Shown piece by piece: positions 34,079-45,113 of a stretch of 64,000 nucleotides of DNA; position 1 is the first letter of the stretch, and each line of letters begins with the position of its first letter. Source of the DNA: JACVRW01 sp963734365. Lineage in GTDB: Bacteria > Actinomycetota > Thermoleophilia > Solirubrobacterales > Thermoleophilaceae. The notes under the pieces were generated by a model, which did no database searches, was not told where the DNA came from, and saw only the letters and a program-made list of their open reading frames with translations. Location of the stretch: NCBI GenBank assembly GCA_963734365.1, contig CAVTGV010000004.1, forward strand, positions 620,001 through 684,000, written 5' to 3'. The position numbers were made by a program, and so were the translations under genes.

Positions 34079-34354
34079 GTGGACTTCATCTTCGTAGCCC
34101 TCTTGTTCGGAGTGGCCACGGCGGCGATCGGCAAGCTCAAAGGCGGCTCCGTGGTCCTCTGGTTCTTGGTCGGGACCGCGCTCCCCGGGGTGGGGATCCT
34201 GGCCGCCCTGTTCATGCGTGACGAGCGCCAGGAGCCGCGGCGGCAGTGCCCCGAATGCGGGTCGATCGTGATGATCAGTGACCAGGTGTGCCGGCACTGC
34301 GGGCGCGATCTGGAGTTCCCCGAGCCCGCCGAAGCGGCGCAAAACCCGGTCTGA
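34079..34354 (+). CDS. Small membrane protein with C-terminal zinc ribbon
   Basis: A 91-residue protein: two hydrophobic segments (FIFVALLFGVATAAIGKL, SVVLWFLVGTALPGVGILAA) and then a zinc ribbon CPECG-x12-CRHCG with an acidic tail. This layout is common in small actinobacterial proteins with unknown roles. GTG 34079 starts it 15 bases after the preceding 56-residue gene. Confidence 0.7.
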   Translation: MDFIFVALLFGVATAAIGKLKGGSVVLWFLVGTALPGVGILAALFMRDERQEPRRQCPECGSIVMISDQVCRHCGRDLEFPEPAEAAQNPV

Positions 34355-34371
34355 GCGCGAAAAACCGCTGG

Positions 34372-34430
34372 TAGACTGCCTGTTCTCCTGGCCGCCCGGC
34401 CAGCAGACCGATCTCAGCCCCAGGAAGGAG
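34372..34430 (+). promoter_or_regulatory. ilvB promoter hexamer and structured leader
   Basis: TAGACT (34372-34377) is a likely -10. The leader of about 55 bases holds CTGGCC/GGCCAG (34388-34393 with 34398-34403). Alternatively TCCTGG (34386-34391) can pair with CCAGGA (34420-34425), which covers the Shine-Dalgarno AGGAAGGAG (34422-34430). The two pairings share bases and exclude each other, so the leader could control ilvB translation. Confidence 0.35.
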
Positions 34431-34440
34431 CGCGTGTCGT

Positions 34441-36117
<1,677 letters not shown>

Positions 36118-36120
36118 GGC

Positions 36121-36681
36121 ATGGGCGAACCCGGAACCAAGGAAATCCTCAGCCTCGAGGACCTCCAGGCCACCGCGGGCCTCCGCACGGGCCGCAAGCA
36201 CGTCCTGTCGATCCTCGTGGAGAACAAGCCCGGTGTGCTGGCGCGCATCGCCGGCCTGTTCGCCCGGCGCGGGTTCAACATCGACTCGCTCGCGGTCGGC
36301 CCCACCGACGACAGCTCGATCTCGCGGATCACGCTCACCGTCGACGGCGCGGCACATCCGATCGACCAGGTGACCAAGCAGCTGCACAAGCTGGTCAACG
36401 TGATCAAGATCCGCGACCTGTCGCCCGCGGAGACGGTGGCGCGCGAGCTGTCGCTGTTCAAGATCTCCTGCCAGGACGGCGAGACGCGCGCCCAGGTCAT
36501 GCAGTTCGCGCAGATCTTCCGCGGCGACGTGGTCGACGTCTCCAAGCGCAGCGTGACCGTCCAGCTCACGGGCACCGCCGACAAGGTCGAGGCGTTCGAG
36601 GAGATGGTGCGCCCCTTCGGCCTGGTCGAGATGGTGCGCACCGGCGAGATCGCCGTGGCGCGAGGGCGCAGCGCCACCTAG
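36121..36681 (+). CDS. ilvN: Acetolactate synthase, small (regulatory) subunit
   Basis: A 186-residue ACT-domain regulatory subunit. The ACT part is HVLSILVENKPGVLARIAGL, FARRGFNIDSLAVGPTDD; the C-terminal ALS_ss_C domain follows (ELSLFKISCQDGETRAQVMQ, VEMVRTGEIAVARG). It probably confers valine feedback inhibition on IlvB. The operon would normally continue to ilvC, which here lies 19 kb away at 55943. Confidence 0.95.
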   Translation: MGEPGTKEILSLEDLQATAGLRTGRKHVLSILVENKPGVLARIAGLFARRGFNIDSLAVGPTDDSSISRITLTVDGAAHPIDQVTKQLHKLVNVIKIRDLSPAETVARELSLFKISCQDGETRAQVMQFAQIFRGDVVDVSKRSVTVQLTGTADKVEAFEEMVRPFGLVEMVRTGEIAVARGRSAT

Positions 36682-36689
36682 GCCGCCGT

Positions 36690-36695
36690 TACGCT
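36690..36695 (+). promoter_or_regulatory. -10 hexamer TACGCT, leaderless start
   Basis: TACGCT lies 6 bases before GTG 36702 of the polymerase gene. Confidence 0.4.
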
Positions 36696-36701
36696 CGCCC
36701 A

Positions 36702-37866
36702 GTGGCCAAGGGCGAGTACACGATGCTCGAGGTGGCCGGTCGCGAGGTCCGGCTGTCCAACCCGCAGAAGGTCTACTTCCCCAAGCCGGGCTGGACGAAG
36801 CTGGACGTGGCCGAGTACTACATCGAGGTCGCGGACGCGGCGCTGGTGCACCTGCGCGAGCGTCCTACTGTGATGAAGCGCTTCGTGAACGGGATCATGG
36901 AGGATCCGATCTGGCAGAAGCGGGTGCCGAAGAAGGTGCCCGACTGGCTCCAGACCGCCACGGTCTCGTTTCCGTCCGGGCGGACCGCCGAGGAGCTGGT
37001 GGCCAACGACGCCGCCCATCTCGTGTGGGCCGTGAACCTCGGCGTGATCGACTTCAACCCGTGGCCCGCACGCCGCGACGATCTCGACCATCCGGACGAG
37101 CTGCGCGTGGACCTCGACCCCACACCGGGGATCACGTGGGACGCGGTGCGGCGCACCGCGATGGTGGTGCGCGACGTGCTGAGCGAGCACGGCCTGCGCG
37201 GATATCCCAAGACGTCGGGCTCCAAGGGGATCCACGTGAACGTGCGGGTCGAGCCTCACTGGGACTTCCTGGGGGTGCGCCGGGCCGCGCTCGCCATGGC
37301 GCGCGAGGTGGAGCGCCGCGCGCCGGAACTGGCCACCACCAAGTGGTGGAAGGAGGAGCGGCACGGGGTCTTCGTCGACTACAACCAGAACGCCCGCGAC
37401 CGCACGGTCGCGTCCTGCTACTCGGTCCGGCCCACGCCAGGACGCGCGGGTCTCGTGCGCGCTCGAGTGGGACGAGGTGCCCGGTGCGGAGCCCGGCGAC
37501 CTGAGGATCGACACCGTGCCCGAGCGGCTGCGTGAATTCGGCGATCCGTCCGCCGGCATCGACGAACGGCCCGGCTCGCTTGATCAGCTGTTGGAGCTCG
37601 CGCGCCGCGACGAGGAGGAGGGCCTCGGCGATGCGCCCTGGCCTCCGCACTTCCCCAAGCAGCGCGACGAGCCCAAGCGCGTGCAGCCGAGCCGCGACCG
37701 GGAGCGGCCGACGCAGCGCGGGCGCGCGGGCGATCCTCAGCCCGGCGGCCCTCCGCCCGGCGTGAGTACGGGAGGACTTCAGCGCGGCTTCGGGGCGAAG
37801 CCCCGCACTGGCCAGGGCTACGAGCACGAGTTCGATGAGGACGACCCCCAGCCGGGCGGGGCCTAG
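36702..37866 (+). CDS. LigD-type primase/polymerase domain protein (one frameshift)
   Basis: A stand-alone archaeo-eukaryotic primase-like polymerase domain as found in LigD of bacterial non-homologous end joining; 387 residues after correction. Family blocks: VRLSNPQKVYFPKPGWTKLD, DLVHLRERP-like, FPSGRTAEELVANDAAHLVW, the metal site RVDLDPTPGITW, GYPKTSGSKGIHVNV and GVFVDYNQNARDRTVASCYS. An extra G at 37440 breaks the frame; correction gives PTPDARVSCALEWDEV. It ends in a proline/arginine-rich tail of about 70 residues. No ligase or Ku gene is near by. Its TAG stop doubles as the menF promoter hexamer. Confidence 0.88.
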
Positions 37867-37869
37867 AAT
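37864..37869 (+). promoter_or_regulatory. -10 hexamer TAGAAT built on a stop codon
   Basis: TAGAAT begins with the stop codon of the polymerase gene (37864-37866) and lies 7 bases before the menF GTG at 37877. Confidence 0.45.
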
Positions 37870-37876
37870 CACAGGG

Positions 37877-39331
37877 GTGCCCACCCGCGCCAGCGTCAGC
37901 TTCGCCGAGCCCTTTGTGCTCGGTGATTCCGCCGTTAGAGCCCTCGAGCGGCGCATAGCCCAGGCCCTGGCCCAGGCCCGCCGGGACGGCTCGGTGGCCT
38001 TCGCGGCCGTGACCACGGCGATCTCGCCCGACACGGATCTCTCGGCCGCAGCGCTCGCGGCGCGGCGCACGGACGATCGCTTCACCTGTCTCGAGCAGCC
38101 CGACCGCGACGGCTTCGTAATCGCCACCCTCGGTCAGGCGGCGGTGGTCGAGGCCTCCGGTCCCCAGCGCTTCGTTGCCACGGCAGCCCAGGCGCGCGAG
38201 GTCGGGCGCCGGACCTACGCCGACGATCCTGCCGGCGACCCACGCCGCCCTCCCGGCGCCGGACCCGCGTTCGTGGGCGGCTTCGCGTTCTCGGGTGAGG
38301 GCGGCGCGACTCCGGAATGGAGCTCGCTCGCGCCGGCGCTGCTGGTGCTTCCCGAGATCGCCCTGGTGCGCCAGTGGGGGGAAGCTCGCATGACGGTGTG
38401 TGCGGAGGTCCAGCCCGACGACGAGGCGGGCGCGCTGCTCGAGCGGATGCTCGAGCGGGTGGGTGAGCTTCGGCCGGCCGCGATTCCGCTGCTCGACCCG
38501 GACCCCGTCGAGCGCACACAGCTGGCGAGCGCGGCGCCGCCATCGCACTACGAGCACGCCGTGGAACGAGCCGTCGAGCGCATCCGCGCGGGCGAGCTCG
38601 AGAAGCTGGTGCTCGCGCGGGAGGTCCGCGCGCACGGCCCGGCTCCGTACGACCCCGCCGGGGTGTTCGGCGCGCTGCGTGAGCTCTTCCCCGGTTGCTA
38701 CTGCTGGTGCGTGGGCACGCCGGAGCTGGCCTTCGTGGGAGCCAGCCCGGAGCTGCTGGTGCGCCGCGACGGCCAGCGGGCCCAGACCGTGGCGCTGGCC
38801 GGCACCACGCGCCGCAGCGCCGACCCGGCCGTGGACGACCATCTGGGCGAGCAGCTGCTCCAGAGCGCCAAGAACCGCGAGGAGCACAACATCGTCACGC
38901 GCAGCATCGAGCGCACGCTCGACCCGGTGAGCCTGTGGATGGCCGCGGCCGACGAGCCGGCGCTCGTGAAGGTCCACAACGTCCAGCACCTGGCCACGCC
39001 GATCCGCGCCCATCTGGCCGATCCGCTGCCGGTGGTGGAGCTCGCCGGCATGCTCCTCCCGACGCCGGCCGTGGGGGGCGAGCCGCCCGAGCGCGCGCTC
39101 CCGCTGATCCCCGCCCTGGAGGGCCTCGACCGCGGCTGGTACGCAGGTGCTGTGGGCTGGACCGACCTGGCCGAGGACGGCGAGTTCTGCGTGGCGCTGC
39201 GTTGCGCGCTGCTGCGCGGGACGGTGGCCCACCTGTACGCGGGCGGCGGCATCGTGCGCGATTCCGTGCCCCACGAGGAGCTCGCCGAGACCGAGGTCAA
39301 GCTCCAGGCCCTGCTGCCCCTGCTGGCCTGA
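37877..39331 (+). CDS. menF: Isochorismate synthase
   Basis: A 484-residue chorismate-binding enzyme that makes isochorismate, the first step towards menaquinone. The conserved C-terminal half has AVERIRAGELEKLVLAREVR, FVGASPELLVRRDGQ, VALAGTTRR, SAKNREEHNIVTRSI, VHNVQHLATPIRAHL, HAAGMLLPTPAVGG-like and WYAGAVGWTD. The pattern fits isochorismate rather than salicylate or anthranilate synthase, and menD and the other men genes follow beyond the mce operon. GTG 37877 has a leaderless promoter. Confidence 0.93.
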   Translation: MPTRASVSFAEPFVLGDSAVRALERRIAQALAQARRDGSVAFAAVTTAISPDTDLSAAALAARRTDDRFTCLEQPDRDGFVIATLGQAAVVEASGPQRFVATAAQAREVGRRTYADDPAGDPRRPPGAGPAFVGGFAFSGEGGATPEWSSLAPALLVLPEIALVRQWGEARMTVCAEVQPDDEAGALLERMLERVGELRPAAIPLLDPDPVERTQLASAAPPSHYEHAVERAVERIRAGELEKLVLAREVRAHGPAPYDPAGVFGALRELFPGCYCWCVGTPELAFVGASPELLVRRDGQRAQTVALAGTTRRSADPAVDDHLGEQLLQSAKNREEHNIVTRSIERTLDPVSLWMAAADEPALVKVHNVQHLATPIRAHLADPLPVVELAGMLLPTPAVGGEPPERALPLIPALEGLDRGWYAGAVGWTDLAEDGEFCVALRCALLRGTVAHLYAGGGIVRDSVPHEELAETEVKLQALLPLLA

Positions 39332-39415
39332 CCGAAGCTACCCCGAGTCGGCGTCGCTGTCCCCCGTACGCGGTAAGGGGATGAATTAGCGGCCTCGCGC
39401 GGGCAGAATGGCGCG

Positions 39416-40783
39416 ATGGGCCCCGGAGGAGTCCGGCTGCGCGAACGGGGGGACTCGGCGATTGTTCGGGCGGTGGCCGTCGGCGCGGTGGTGCTCGCGC
39501 TGGCCGTGGTGGCCTTCGTGGTGCTGAGAGGCGGCGGGGGCTACCGGGTCACGGCCGAGTTCGTCAACGCCGGCCAGCTGGTGTCCGGCAACCAGGTCAA
39601 GGCCGGCGGGGTGGCGGTCGGCAGCGTCGAGGACATCGACGTCTCCGACGACGGCACCGCCGAGGTCGAGCTGAGCATCGACGACTCGGACTACGCGCCC
39701 CTGCGGCAAGGGACCCGGGTGCTGATCAAGCAGACCTCGCTGTCCGGCATCGCCAACCGCTACGTGGACCTGCAGCTCGGCCCCGACGACGGGGAGGAGA
39801 TCGCCGACGGCGCACGGATAGGCCTCGAGCAGACCGACACGGCGGTGGAGCTCGACCAGGTCTTCGACCTCTTCGACGACCGCACGCGCGCGGGCCTGCG
39901 CGACTTCGTACAGGGCCAGGCCGACTCTCTGCGCGGGCGCGGCGACGAGCTGCGCAAGGGCTTTCACTACCTCAACCCGGCGCTGTCGACCGGGAGCCGG
40001 CTGTTCGGTGAGCTGAGCAAGGACGACGCGCTGCTCGAGGAGTTCCTCGTGGACTCGGCCCGGCTGGTGAACACGTTGGCCGAGCGCCGCGGCGACCTCA
40101 CCGGGGTCGTGGGCAACCTCAACGCGACCTTCGGGGCGCTGGGGAGCCAGCAGGACGCCCTGGCCGAGTCGGTGGCACTGCTGCCTCCCTTCCTGCGGCG
40201 GGCCAACACCACGTTCGTGAATCTGCGGGCGGCCCTCGATGACGTCGACCCCCTGGTGGACGCCGCCAAGCCGGTGGCGCGCAGGCTCGACCCGTTCCTC
40301 GAGCAGGCGCGCCTGTTCGCCCGCGACGGCGCGCCCACCTTCCGCGACCTCTCGCGCACGATCCAGGCGGGCGGGCCGCGCAACGACCTGATCGAGCTGC
40401 TCGAGAGCTTCCCGCCGCTCACGCGGGTGGCCACCGAGAGCCGGCGGATCAACGGGGCCGAGCGCCGCGGCGCGTTCCCCGAGACCAGCGAGGCGCTGAG
40501 CCGGGCCGCGCCCACGATCGCGTTGGGCCGCCCCTATACGCCCGACTTCGTCGGCTGGTTCGACGATTTCGCGGCCACCGGCGCCTACGACGCCCTCGGC
40601 GGTTTCTCGCGCGCCTGGATCAACCTCTCGGAGATCCTCTACGGGCCGGGGCCCAAGCTACGTCAGTTCCGGCGCTGCCCGGGCGCCAACGAGCCGGCCG
40701 CCCCCGACGGGTCCAACGTCTTCTCCGCGGCCGAGGCGGCTCAGCTCGGCTGCGACCCGAGCCAGAGATCGGTGGGCCCGTGA
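39416..40783 (+). CDS. Mce-family (MlaD domain) protein, first of six
   Basis: A 455-residue cell-envelope protein with one N-terminal membrane anchor (AVAVGAVVLALAVVAFVVL). The MlaD/Mce domain covers residues about 40-120 (YRVTAEFVNAGQLVSGNQVK, GGVAVGSVEDI), followed by a long helical region that in other Mce proteins forms the lipid-conducting needle. Mce proteins shuttle lipids across the envelope as a hexamer of different subunits. It opens a run of six mce genes joined by 4-bp overlaps. A weak -10 (CAGAAT, 39404-39409) lies 6 bases before the ATG. Confidence 0.93.
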   Translation: MGPGGVRLRERGDSAIVRAVAVGAVVLALAVVAFVVLRGGGGYRVTAEFVNAGQLVSGNQVKAGGVAVGSVEDIDVSDDGTAEVELSIDDSDYAPLRQGTRVLIKQTSLSGIANRYVDLQLGPDDGEEIADGARIGLEQTDTAVELDQVFDLFDDRTRAGLRDFVQGQADSLRGRGDELRKGFHYLNPALSTGSRLFGELSKDDALLEEFLVDSARLVNTLAERRGDLTGVVGNLNATFGALGSQQDALAESVALLPPFLRRANTTFVNLRAALDDVDPLVDAAKPVARRLDPFLEQARLFARDGAPTFRDLSRTIQAGGPRNDLIELLESFPPLTRVATESRRINGAERRGAFPETSEALSRAAPTIALGRPYTPDFVGWFDDFAATGAYDALGGFSRAWINLSEILYGPGPKLRQFRRCPGANEPAAPDGSNVFSAAEAAQLGCDPSQRSVGP

Positions 40784-42238
40784 GGCGCGCGTTGGCGGCC
40801 TTCCTCACGGTGCTGGCCTGCTGCGGCGCCGCGCTGGCCCTCGGCGCGAACGGCGGCGCGGAGGACGACGCCGAGAAGACCTACGAGATCCTGTTCGACA
40901 ACGCCTTCGGCCTCACGGAAGGCGGCGACTTCAAGGTGGCCGGCGTACGGGCGGGCAGCACCAGCGGCTTCCGGATCGCCGGGACCCAGGCCCGGCCGCT
41001 GGCGCTGGTGGAGGCCAGGGTCACAGAGCCCGGGCTGGCCGACCTGCGCCGCGACGCACGCTGCGAGATCCGTCCGCAGTCGCTGATCGGCGAGTACTTC
41101 GTGGACTGTCAGCCCGGCAACTCGGACGAGCGCCTGCCCGACGGCGGGCGCCTGCCGGTGGAGCAGACCAGCTCCACGATCCCGCTCGACCTCGTGAACG
41201 ACATCATCCGCCGGCCCTACCGCGACCGGCTGCGGCTGATCGTGGCCGAGCTGGGCGCGGGCCTGGCCGGCCGTCCGCAGGACCTCTCCGACGTGTTGCG
41301 GCGGGCGCATCCGGGCCTGCGCGAGACCAGCGAGACGCTGCGAATCCTCGGTCGCCAGACCAACGAGATCAAGCGCCTGATCAGCGACGGCGAGACCGTG
41401 GTCGGCGCCCTCGAGAACCGCAAGACCGACGTGACCCGCTTCGTGCGGGAGGCGGGCGAGACCGCCGAGATCGCCGCGTCGCGCCGCTCCGACCTGGCCG
41501 AGAGCTTCGCTCGGCTGCCCGCCTTCCTGGGCGAGCTCGAGCCCTACATGGGCCGGCTGGGCGAGCTCACCCGGGCCCAGATACCGGTGCTGCGCGACCT
41601 CCGCTCGGCGTCCGGCGAGCTCGACGTGTTCCTCAAGCGCCTGCGCCCCTTCGCGCAGGAGGGCGGGCCCGCGCTCGAGGCACTCGGCGACGCGTCGCGC
41701 GTGGGCCTCAGGGCGGTGCGTGCGAGCGACGAGGAGATCGAGGAGCTGCGCCGCTTGGCCCGAGGGGCGCCCGCGCTGGCCAAGCCGCTGCGGCAGTTCC
41801 TGCAGACGATCGACGATCGCCGGCGCGCCGTGGAGCCCGACGCGCGGGCCGCCGCGACCGGCCCCCCGGCAGGCGACCCGACCCACACCACCAGCGCCCG
41901 TGCGGGCTTCACCGGGATGGAGGCCATCTGGAACTACTTCTTCTGGCAGGGGCTCACCACCAACGCGTTCGACGACATCGGCCACGTGCTGCGCCTGAGC
42001 GTGATGATCAACGACTGCACCCAGTACGCCGTCAAGCCGACCGACGCTCAGCTCGACACCTGCAACCAGTTCCTCGGCCCGACCCAGCCGGGTGTGACCA
42101 CCCCCGACCCCACGCGGCGGGCCTCGGCGACCACGGTTCCCGCGGCGGCAGCCGCGGCCCCGCCGGCGTCCCCGCGTCCCCGCCGCCGAATCCTCCGCTG
42201 CCGACACCGCCGCCCTCGACTTCCTCCTGGGGCCATGA
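40780..42238 (+). CDS. Mce-family protein, second; lipoprotein-like start (one frameshift)
   Basis: A 485-residue Mce protein after correction. The start MRRALAAFLTVLACCGAALA has a lipobox-like VLAC, so it may be a lipoprotein, as MceE is in mycobacteria. The MlaD domain follows (YEILFDNAFGLTEGGDFKVA, GVRAGSTSGF). In the raw sequence no stop separates it from the next mce gene. Removing one C from the CCCC run at 42178-42181 restores the typical Mce ending ALDFLLGP and a TGA at 42236-42238 that overlaps the next ATG. It starts with GTG overlapping the first mce stop. Confidence 0.9.
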
Positions 42239-43767
42239 GAGAGGGACGCCGACCGCTGACCGCGAGCCCGGTGCTGATCGGGGCGGTGACCGTGCTCGTG
42301 GCCATCGTGGCCGTGTTCATCTCCTACAGCGCCAACCAGGGCCTGCCCTTCGTGCCCACCTACAGCCTCCACGCCGAGCTGCCCAACGGCGCGAAGCTGG
42401 TGAAGGGCAACGAGGTGCGGGCCGGCGGCTTCCGGGTCGGGATCGTCGACGACATCCACAGCGAGCGGCGCTCCGTGAACGGCGAGGAGCGCGCCATCGC
42501 CGTGCTCGACCTCGAGCTCGACAAGTCGATCCAACCGCTGGCGGCGGACACCCGGCTGTCGGTGCGCCCGCGCTCGGCGCTCGGGCTCAAGTACGTCGAG
42601 ATCGTGCCCGGCCGGTCGCAGCGCAGCTTCCGCGCCGGGGACACCATTCCCCTGCGCAACGCGGGCGGCGAGGCGCCGGAGCTCGAGGACGTGCTCTCGA
42701 CCTTCCAGCCCGCCACGCGCGACGACGCGCGGGCGGCGCTCGAGGGCTTCGGCGAGGGGCTCGCCGGGCGCGGGCCCGACATCAACGTGGCGATCCGCGA
42801 ACTGGGTCCGTTCACGGCCTACCTGCTGCCCGTGATGCGCAACCTGTCCGATCCGCGCAGCGAGCTGCGCAACCTGATCCCGGCGCTCGCCGCGGCGGTC
42901 GGCGAGGTGGCGCCCGTGGCGGACGTCCAGGCCGACTGGCTGGCGGCGATGGCGGACACCTTCGCCGCGATCGGGCGCGACCCGGCGGCGCTGCGGGACA
43001 CGATCTCAGAGACCCCGCCCACGCTCACCGCCGCCACCGAGTCGTTCCGCGTGCAGACGCCCTTCCTCGCTCGCTTCGCCGACCTGTCACGGCGCCTGCA
43101 GCCCGCGGCCGCCGAGCTGCCCCGCAGCCTGCCGCCGATCAACGAGGCGCTCGCCGCGGGAGTGCCCGCCTTCCGGCGCACGCCGGCCCTCAGCGGGCGG
43201 CTGGAGGACCTCTTCGCCTCGCTCGAGGATCTCGGCGACAACCCCAACACGCTGCTGGCGCTACGCGACCTGCGGCGGGCGGTGGAGCTCACGCAGCCCG
43301 CGGTGGAGTTCGTGGCTCCGTACCAGACGGTCTGCAACTACCTCGTCTACTTCTTCAACCCGCTCGGCACGCACCAGTCGACGGCGGTGCCGGGCGGCAC
43401 CAGTGAGCGCATCCTGGCCAAGCTCACCGACCTGACCCAGCCCAACACGCTGGGCTCCACCGAGTCGATCCGCCCGGTGGACGTGCCGATCAACGAGGAT
43501 CCGCAGGCCGCGCCGGCCCAGCAGGCGCTGCACACCCAGTACGGGGCCCCCGCGGTGGACTCGCGCGGGCGAGCCGACTGCCAGACGGGACAGACGGGCT
43601 ATCCCAACCGGCTCGTGACCAACCCCCGCTACCCGCCGGACGAGGCCGGGCCCGGGTTCGTGGGCGGGGGCAGCCATGTGGTGGTCGATCCCGACACGCC
43701 GGGTCTCGCCGGCGGCACCTTCAAGTCGCGGCGGCTCGGCATCGACGGGCTGGGGGACGTGCCGTGA
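42235..43767 (+). CDS. Mce-family protein, third
   Basis: A 510-residue Mce protein with a membrane anchor (VLIGAVTVLVAIVAVFISYS), an MlaD domain (YSLHAELPNGAKLVKGNEVR, AGGFRVGIVDDI) and a long helical body, then a region with NPLGTHQSTAVPGGTSERIL and a glycine-rich end. The ATG at 42235 overlaps the corrected stop of the second gene (ATGA), and its stop overlaps the fourth gene start (GTGA). Confidence 0.92.
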   Translation: MREGRRPLTASPVLIGAVTVLVAIVAVFISYSANQGLPFVPTYSLHAELPNGAKLVKGNEVRAGGFRVGIVDDIHSERRSVNGEERAIAVLDLELDKSIQPLAADTRLSVRPRSALGLKYVEIVPGRSQRSFRAGDTIPLRNAGGEAPELEDVLSTFQPATRDDARAALEGFGEGLAGRGPDINVAIRELGPFTAYLLPVMRNLSDPRSELRNLIPALAAAVGEVAPVADVQADWLAAMADTFAAIGRDPAALRDTISETPPTLTAATESFRVQTPFLARFADLSRRLQPAAAELPRSLPPINEALAAGVPAFRRTPALSGRLEDLFASLEDLGDNPNTLLALRDLRRAVELTQPAVEFVAPYQTVCNYLVYFFNPLGTHQSTAVPGGTSERILAKLTDLTQPNTLGSTESIRPVDVPINEDPQAAPAQQALHTQYGAPAVDSRGRADCQTGQTGYPNRLVTNPRYPPDEAGPGFVGGGSHVVVDPDTPGLAGGTFKSRRLGIDGLGDVP

Positions 43768-45113
43768 GCGCGTTCAAGGCAGGCCTCGTGGCCATCCTCC
43801 TCATGACACTGGGGATCTGGCTCAGCTTCAGCAAGGCCAACCCGTTCTCGAATCCCTACGAGCTGCGGGCCATGTTCCGCGACGCCAAGAACCTCAAATC
43901 CGGAGCGCCGGTGCGCGTGGCCGGGGTGGAGGTGGGCAAGGTCACCGGCGTCGAGTCCGTGGACGGAGCGGCCCGCGTGACCATGGAGCTGAGCGACGAG
44001 GCCCGGCCGATCCACGAGGACGCCCAGCTCGAGGTGCGCCCGCGGATCCTGCTCGAGGGCAACTTCTTCGTCGACCTGCAGCCGGGCTCGCCGTCCGCGG
44101 ACGAGCTCGACGAAGGCGCCACCGTGGCGATCACGCAGACCACCGCCGCCGTGACTCTCCCGGACATCCTCGACGTGCTCAACTCAGACGTGCGCCGCGA
44201 TCTGCAGTCGCTGCTCTACGAGTACGGGACGGTCGCCCTCAAGGGAGGCGGCGCCAAGGCGTTCAACCGCGCGATCCCCGCGTTCGCCCCGGCCTACCGC
44301 TACACCGCGCTCACCAACCAGGCCCTGCTCGGCGTGGAGCCCGGGCGCGACATACAGCGCCTCCTGCGCGGCCAGCAGCGGGTGTTCTCGGCACTCAGCG
44401 AGAACCCCGGAGCCCTGCAGGACCTCGTGACCGATCTCAACGTCACGGCCGGCGCCCTCGCGTCGCAGGACTCCGCCCTCGCGGCGTCCGTGCCGGCGCT
44501 GCGCGACACCCTGCGCGTGGGGCTCCCGGCGCTGGCCGAGCTGAACGACACGTTGCCCACCCTGCGGGTGTTCGCGCGCGAGGCGCTCCCCGGTGTGCGG
44601 TCGTCAGTGCCCACGCTGGACGCGGCGATCCCCTGGATCACCCAGGCGCGGGCCCTGGTGGGACCGGACGAGCTCAAGGGTCTGGCTGCGGACCTGCGCC
44701 AGGCCGTGCCCAGTCTGGTCAAGCTCAACGGGCGGCTGATCCCGCTGCTCGACCAGCTGCGCGCGCTGTCCTCGTGCACCAACACAGTGCTCGTGCCGTG
44801 GGCCGAGTCCAGGATCCCGAGCCTCGAGCCCGGCAACTCGGGCCAGGAGGTGCGCCGGCAGCTCAACCGCAGCTTCGTGGGCCTCGCCGGCGAGAGCCGT
44901 GTGCACGACGCCAACACGCCGGTCTTCCACGTGCAGGGCGTGGCGCCCTCCAACCTCACGGTCGGGCAGATCCAGCCCGCCGCGCCGCTCGATCCGTCCC
45001 AGCCGCCCCCGCACCGGCCCGACGTGCCCTGCGAGACCCAGGAGCCGCCGAACCTGCAGGCGCCCGGCGGCCCGGCCGCGGCCTATTCCGCCGGAGGGGG
45101 TCCGCTGCCGTGA
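43764..45113 (+). CDS. Mce-family protein, fourth
   Basis: A 449-residue Mce protein: anchor GLVAILLMTLGIWLSFSK, MlaD domain ELRAMFRDAKNLKSGAPVRV, AGVEVGKVTGV, then helices and a proline-rich C-terminus. It shows the conserved LNxT/SQxSALAAS-type helical repeats shared with its neighbours. Coupled to both neighbours by 4-bp overlaps. Confidence 0.92.
   Translation: MSAFKAGLVAILLMTLGIWLSFSKANPFSNPYELRAMFRDAKNLKSGAPVRVAGVEVGKVTGVESVDGAARVTMELSDEARPIHEDAQLEVRPRILLEGNFFVDLQPGSPSADELDEGATVAITQTTAAVTLPDILDVLNSDVRRDLQSLLYEYGTVALKGGGAKAFNRAIPAFAPAYRYTALTNQALLGVEPGRDIQRLLRGQQRVFSALSENPGALQDLVTDLNVTAGALASQDSALAASVPALRDTLRVGLPALAELNDTLPTLRVFAREALPGVRSSVPTLDAAIPWITQARALVGPDELKGLAADLRQAVPSLVKLNGRLIPLLDQLRALSSCTNTVLVPWAESRIPSLEPGNSGQEVRRQLNRSFVGLAGESRVHDANTPVFHVQGVAPSNLTVGQIQPAAPLDPSQPPPHRPDVPCETQEPPNLQAPGGPAAAYSAGGGPLP

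Noticed and set aside
40780..43767. A single 995-residue double Mce protein
   Set aside because: The join arises from one extra C in a CCCC run at 42178-42181. The alternate frame gives the usual Mce ending ALDFLLGP and a stop overlapping the next ATG, so two genes are far more likely than a fusion.
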